From: Bog-473 sp963704355
GTDB lineage: Bacteria > Actinomycetota > Acidimicrobiia > Acidimicrobiales > RAAP-2
Assembly (NCBI GenBank): GCA_963704355.1
Contig: OY969891.1
Span: 2,728,001-2,792,000 of the forward strand
DNA length: 64,000 bases
Direction of reading: 5' to 3'
In this document: positions 63,873 through 64,000 of the stretch, one piece after another
Layout of the letters: each line of letters opens with the position of its first letter
How positions within the stretch are numbered: the stretch's first letter is position 1
Made by a program: the position numbers and the translations under genes
Notes under the pieces: generated by a model
What the model was told of the DNA's origin: nothing
Database searches by the model: none
What the model saw: only the letters and a program-made list of their open reading frames with translations

Positions 63873-64000
63873 CTATCCCTTGACCGCCCGCACGATCTCG
63901 TCGGTCACGGCGTCGGGGTCTTCCAGGGGAAGCATGTGCCCACGCCCCTTCAATGTGACCAATCGAGACCCCGGAATCGACGCCACCATCTGATCCGCCT
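63873..64000 (-). CDS. Alpha/beta hydrolase, C-terminal fragment
   Basis: The last 41 codons before the stop (63873-63875) read DQMVASIPGSRLVTLKGRGH then MLPLEDPDAVTDEIVRAVKG. The GHMLPLEDPDAV segment is the catalytic-His end of alpha/beta hydrolases. The N-terminal part is beyond the window. Confidence 0.8.
   Translation of the reverse strand, partial: ADQMVASIPGSRLVTLKGRGHMLPLEDPDAVTDEIVRAVKG

Overview
The window is GC-rich (roughly two thirds G+C), gene-dense DNA from an actinobacterium. Marker genes are mshC (mycothiol), an F420-dependent NADP reductase, an InhA-like enoyl reductase, and the phosphatidylinositol mannoside set (CDP-alcohol phosphotransferase, PatA-like acyltransferase, PimA-like mannosyltransferase). 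Together with the abundance of large secreted repeat proteins, a member of Acidimicrobiia or a close relative is plausible. That placement is inference, not proof. I saw no tRNA, rRNA, transposase, phage or CRISPR locus.

Layout. 1-274: start of an FkbM-like methyltransferase. 457-712: array of four palindromic repeats. 847-8197 (minus): Liv-type ABC operon, in order substrate-binding lipoprotein, fused LivH-LivM permease (frameshifted), LivG, LivF, a wall-spanning surface protein and a two-pass membrane protein with an Ada-like zinc site; junctions overlap or abut. 8765-12031 (minus): 1,088-aa Ig-like surface protein. 12320-18675 (minus): overlapping operon of nitroreductase, biotinyl-carrier/carboxyltransferase fusion, GH3 glycosidase and MFS exporter. 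18750-23518: truncated pseudopilin-like gene and a frameshifted secreted protein with nine repeats. 23664-26884 (minus): nitronate monooxygenase and ABC exporter. 26933-27565: decayed SecD-P1-type gene. 28204-30751 (minus): sugar-phosphate transferase and fabI. 30784-37264 (plus): npdG, mshC, thrS, HIT protein, YbhN-type flippase, lipoprotein. 37603-41288 (minus): EF-G-like GTPase, GT2 glycosyltransferase, cupredoxin. 41521-44564 (plus): PgsA-PatA-PimA phospholipid/mannoside operon. 44961-53207: propeller/Ig secreted protein, SRPBCC, zinc ribbon, secreted hydrolase, collagen-like protein, M48 peptidase. 53243-55655 (plus): pdxS, pdxT, purU. 56128-62265 (plus): 2,045-aa protein with 20 repeats. 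62313-63788 (plus): Wzy/O-antigen-ligase-like protein. 63873-64000 (minus): end of an alpha/beta hydrolase.

How it fits together. thrS, HIT, pgsA, patA, pimA, pdxS and pdxT form a conserved actinobacterial order (as in Mycobacterium). Here it is split by two blocks of extra genes, mostly surface and envelope functions. The main feature not explained by genes is a family of ten palindromic elements of about 47 bp. All lie outside genes or at a gene's extreme 3' end, most next to 3' ends or between convergent genes, and several sit inside local duplications. Four coding regions show single small indels or multiple frameshifts (fused Liv permease, nine-repeat protein, SecD-like gene, flippase start). 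These may be real decay or assembly errors, and reads are needed to tell.
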